From Ifrita kowaldi (taxonomy: Eukaryota > Chordata > Aves > Passeriformes > Cinclosomatidae), in contig VZRS01014861.1 in the NCBI GenBank assembly GCA_013398055.1, positions 198,931-262,930 of the forward strand: DNA of 64,000 bases, given 5' to 3'. The notes beneath the pieces were generated by a model, which saw only the letters and a list, made by a program, of their open reading frames with translations, was not told the DNA's origin and did not search any database. Both the position numbers and the translations under genes were made by a program. Position 1 is the first letter of the stretch. Every line of letters starts with the position of its first letter. Shown in pieces: positions 60,241 through 64,000 of this stretch.

Positions 60241-63200
60241 GCTTGGTGGTGTGCAGGGTCAGCAAGGGGAAGCCCATGGCCAGTGCTAGCCAGGAAATCC
60301 AACCAGAGATTATGATATCCCATTCTTGTCTCAGATAATTCATGAATCACTAAGAAAAGCTTTTTGTCTTTCCAGTGTTGGGTGAGAGAAAAGTAAAACA
60401 ACGTAGGTGTGCCAAGCCATAATTATCTTTCAGTGCATCCCTTAAGAAAGTCTATTTAAAAATTAAATTGGGATGTATTTGTTTACTTAATAATTTTCCC
60501 CAGTGAATAGAAAAAAATATAACTTGGCAACCACTTTCCACCAAGTTGGACAGTTCTTGTGATGGTGTGTTGGCCAGCTAACGTGTAGCTAGCCCCAGTG
60601 GAGCTGGATACTAAAATCTTAAGATTTTACTTGCTAGCAGTACTGCTTCACAGTGACAGGTGAGATTGGCAGTGTGGGGGGTCGGGCTTTAAATTGGGCT
60701 GAAACTTCAGTGGATGAGCTTTTCCATGATAGATGCCATCATGCTCCACATGTGCTGTAGTGCAAGGCAGAGTAGTCTACATTTTGGGCAGCTTGGGGAG
60801 CCTGTGCTGTGAATGCATTAATTCTCCAAACTGGGTTCTTGTGAAACTGGTTATGTGTGCTGCAAATTCCCAGCTCTGTTTGCTTATTCTGGTGTCTGTA
60901 GATGTGAGAGGTGACATTAACATGGCTTTTTTTATGCATGAAGAAAGAACACCCAATCAAGAGGAGAAACGGCTCTGGAGTTGGTGGATAAGAGGTGCTT
61001 ATCCTTAAGTTACAGTCTTGAAGTAAATAAAGATATAAGCTATTTTCAGTGCTTTTTAATTTGGATGCAGAGGCTGCAGCTGGCAGGGCTTTCTACCCTG
61101 AAACCAAGGTAAGCCTTAGAAGCTGAGCCTGGATCATGGGCTGTAAGCACAAGAAGCACTACATGGTGCCTTTGTGCCTTTTCTTTGAGTAAAAGCATTG
61201 TGTTCTTTCAAAAAGGGGGAAATTCTAGAGGGTGCTTGATGGCAAAATTCCTAAATCACCCGAGTTGTGACCATGGGCTTCACACTGAAGAGTCCAGTTC
61301 TAAGTGCAACACTCTCAGGTGAATGTGAGACACATGCTAGAAAGGGTTTGAACTTTGAAAGACTTAAAATGCGGAAAATGGCATAATCTGATGATGATTA
61401 TAGAACCAGTTTTATATTTCAGGTGTTCTACTTTTAAAATCTTACTTGACACATTTTGTACTCTGACTAGTCCCTGCCAGCATCACTGAGGATCTGTAGG
61501 TACTGTGGTTGGTTCAGTAGTAGATGCTTTGTGGGATTTAATTTTAAACTTCCTTCAGACACTTGACCTGTGCTTGATACAGCTTCTGAGAAAGAGAAGA
61601 CTTCTTTTGTTTTATAGCTGGTAATAATTTTTTTTGAGTAGTCTATAGTTGGGGTGAAAATACTACTTCGAAACTGCAGTTCAGCAAATGGTAAATTTAG
61701 GTTTTGCCATTCAAAATTACGCCTGCCTCGTTTTCGAAATGGATTTTCTGACACAGACTTTTTTTCCCTTGGCAAAGTATTATTTAATTCATTGTTCACC
61801 TCAGTAAATTCAGGGCAGCCGAGCAGGGTGGAACACCAATTGCTTAAGGTACATTTTTATTTATTAAGTTATTTAGCCTGTACACTTTGTTCTCACTGCT
61901 TTGAGTACACAAACTCTTTTCTGAACAGGTACCTGATGTGATGGCTTGGCCACAAGACCCATGGAATTATGTTGGATAGATCTGGATGCCTCCTGACAAT
62001 GGCTGCAGCATCCCTGAGACCAGCTCAGCTGAGATCTATAGGGTTAATAGAAACTTTCTGAGCACCAGGTTTAAGCCCAGCCTTTACTAACTAATCTGGA
62101 ACATGTTTTATTTCTTTATGTTTTTTTAATGGAGTGCCTTTGAAAGAGCTTAGAAAGACACGGTGTTTGTCTGGGGGAATTTAATATTGTTAAGGATGAG
62201 TTTTCTCAGCGTGTGAGAGGCAGCCACGCTTGGTGAATATGCCCTAGTTCTTGCAAAAGTTGACACAAAAAGGGCAGATCTTTTTTTTCACACTTTTGTG
62301 ATGTTCAGGTGGAATTTTGGGGGATTGATGGTCATTCTTTTGCATGTAATCTTTATGAAAAGAGAAATTCTGTAGCATAAAAATAGCTTTGCTCTGTCAG
62401 AATCCTGTGGCAGCGACTGAACCAGGGAAGCCTGGCTAAGCTCTCTTTACCAGAGGGAGGAGATGGGATGGGTGTGGCTCCTCGGTGTTGAGGTTTGCAC
62501 ACGCTGCACCCAAAGCATCACCTCAGTGGTGGTCAGGGAAATAACACCGTGCTACAGAACTGGCCAGGCAGTGCATCCCACCCCACTGAACAACATATGC
62601 ACTGTATATTCTTGAGTAAGAACTTTTCTGTAGCGCTTGATACCCAGTAACATTTCTCTTTGAAGGGCTGCCTGAGCATTTTGATATTCCTAAGCAGATC
62701 CAAAGAATTCATGGGTTGATAAAATATTTTCCACAACAAACTATGACTGAGCTATAAGGTTGCTTTTGCTGAACAGCTGCAACAATGGATGAGATATATG
62801 TTGTACTGCAGCTGAAACACTTGGATGTTTGTATCAGCTTTCTTGAGAGTCACTGGAACAACACTTAGAGATGCTACTGAAGAGAAAGTCCTGCTGTAGC
62901 AAATAGTGGGTGAAATTATTCAGGAGTACTGATGCTCATAGCAATTCTGCCTTTAGATCCATTGATCTTTCTTTGTGCGTGCTCTTTTTCCACCTAATTT
63001 GGCACAGCTCTGTTGCCATTCGGTTACTGATATTACAATGTAGGGGTTGATAAGCTCTTGCCAGCATTCAGAAACTTTCCATTCCCACACTTTACAAGCC
63101 ATGGCCATTTTTCAAACCTCTCATTTGAAGCTGTTTGAATCATGGAAGAACAATGACAAGTGAGGGAGAATGTGTTACTACTGATATTAATCTGGGAGCC

Positions 63201-64000
63201 TCCTTTGGTGCAATTACCAGCTGGGGAGATAAAGAGTGTGGTGCAAAGAGTGGGTTTGGATGAGGGTCAAAAAGTAGAGGTTAGTGTACTCTAAGAGAAG
63301 CTGGAGAGTGCTGGATCAGCACTAAGCAGTCACAGCATGTTACACTCTACAGGCTGGGTCCTCCACATGGGAAAATGTAGCCAGGGACACCCCTGGGACA
63401 AGGGGCAGAGAGTCCTGGCTACAACTGTTCCCACTGTCACCCGAGATTTAGAGCTCAGAGGTGAAACTCCCTGCCCTGTGCAGGCAAGAACAATATTTGA
63501 TCTTGCTGCACAGGTAAGGTAGCAGCCATGGGCAGTCACCAGCGAGTGCTCTGACATTTCCAGCCTGTGCCCCACATGTCTTCAGAGACTTTGTGATCCT
63601 GCGAACTAGCAGGAGGTAAAATCATCATGTAGACATAGTGAACCTGCTCTTCACTGCTTAGCTGATGAAAGTAAATCTTTCCTTCTCCCTGGCATTGTAC
63701 ACTGCCTGGGTTAGGGTGTTGTGTGGCCAGACAGTCGCAGGAATTGATGGGTGTGTTAATGACCATTCACTACACACTTGTAGGTAAGACCAGAAAACAT
63801 TTGTCATGTGGCTTCCTCTTCCACAGAATTTCCTCTCCATCCTGCACTCTCCCTTTCATTCTTCTTTCAGCTTTTCTACGTGCAATTTTCCCTATTCTTA
63901 CTGCTGATCCTGCACTGCTTGTCTTTGGATGAGCTGTCTGTGCTTGGAGATGGGTTCCCACACCAGGAAGTGCCTGGCTGCTGCACTGACCCACAAAAGA

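Larger units (their letters stand above)
55056..64000. other. Downstream non-coding DNA
   Basis: About 9 kb beyond the predicted poly(A) site, containing two antisense CR1 pieces (59094-59430, 60149-60240) and no supported gene on either strand. In mammals the next gene on this side (GLI2) lies far away, so an empty flank is expected. Confidence 0.75.

Noticed and set aside
1..64000. Search for CRISPR arrays, operons, phage or plasmid features
   Set aside because: Exon-intron structure, CR1 LINEs and CpG-island promoter show vertebrate nuclear DNA; nothing prokaryotic is present.

Overview
This is vertebrate nuclear DNA, most likely from a bird. The sequence has long introns with GT/AG splice sites, a CpG-rich first exon and many CR1-type LINE tails with the ATTCTATG-like 3' end. 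It shows no Alu, L1 or other mammal-specific repeats that I recognise. I cannot name the species. One unresolved base (n) at 19062 indicates a draft assembly.

The window holds one protein-coding gene that I can support: a complete TFCP2L1 (CP2/LBP-9/CRTR-1 family transcription factor) on the + strand. I could place 15 coding exons, from the ATG at 19155 to the TGA ending at 49590. All 14 introns begin with GT and end with AG, and all reading phases match. The exons join into a 475-codon open frame containing the Grainyhead/CP2 DNA-binding domain, a Ser/Pro-rich linker, a SAM-like domain and the C-terminal dimerisation domain. The last exon appears to carry a 3' UTR of about 5.4 kb, ending at AATAAA signals at 54944-54953 or 55030-55035.

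Layout: 1-19000 is upstream non-coding DNA with three CR1 copies, several simple repeats and a TATA/MEF2-like site at 3233-3242. 19005-19540 is the CpG-rich promoter and first-exon region. 19217-49552 holds the introns and internal exons; intron 2 is the longest at 13.1 kb, and CR1 copies sit in introns 2, 10 and 13. 49591-55050 is the 3' UTR, with a 42-T tract and an antisense CR1 copy. 55051-64000 is downstream non-coding DNA with two more CR1 pieces.

The most interesting signal not explained by the standard gene model is a 108-bp segment at 23031-23138, inside intron 1. It has a strong polypyrimidine/AG acceptor and a GTAAAT donor. It is open, a multiple of three, and phase-compatible with exons 1 and 2, so it would add 36 residues at the N terminus as a cassette exon. 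It could also supply an alternative start ATG. I found no mobile operon, CRISPR array or other exotic system; most other long open frames here look like chance frames in non-coding DNA.
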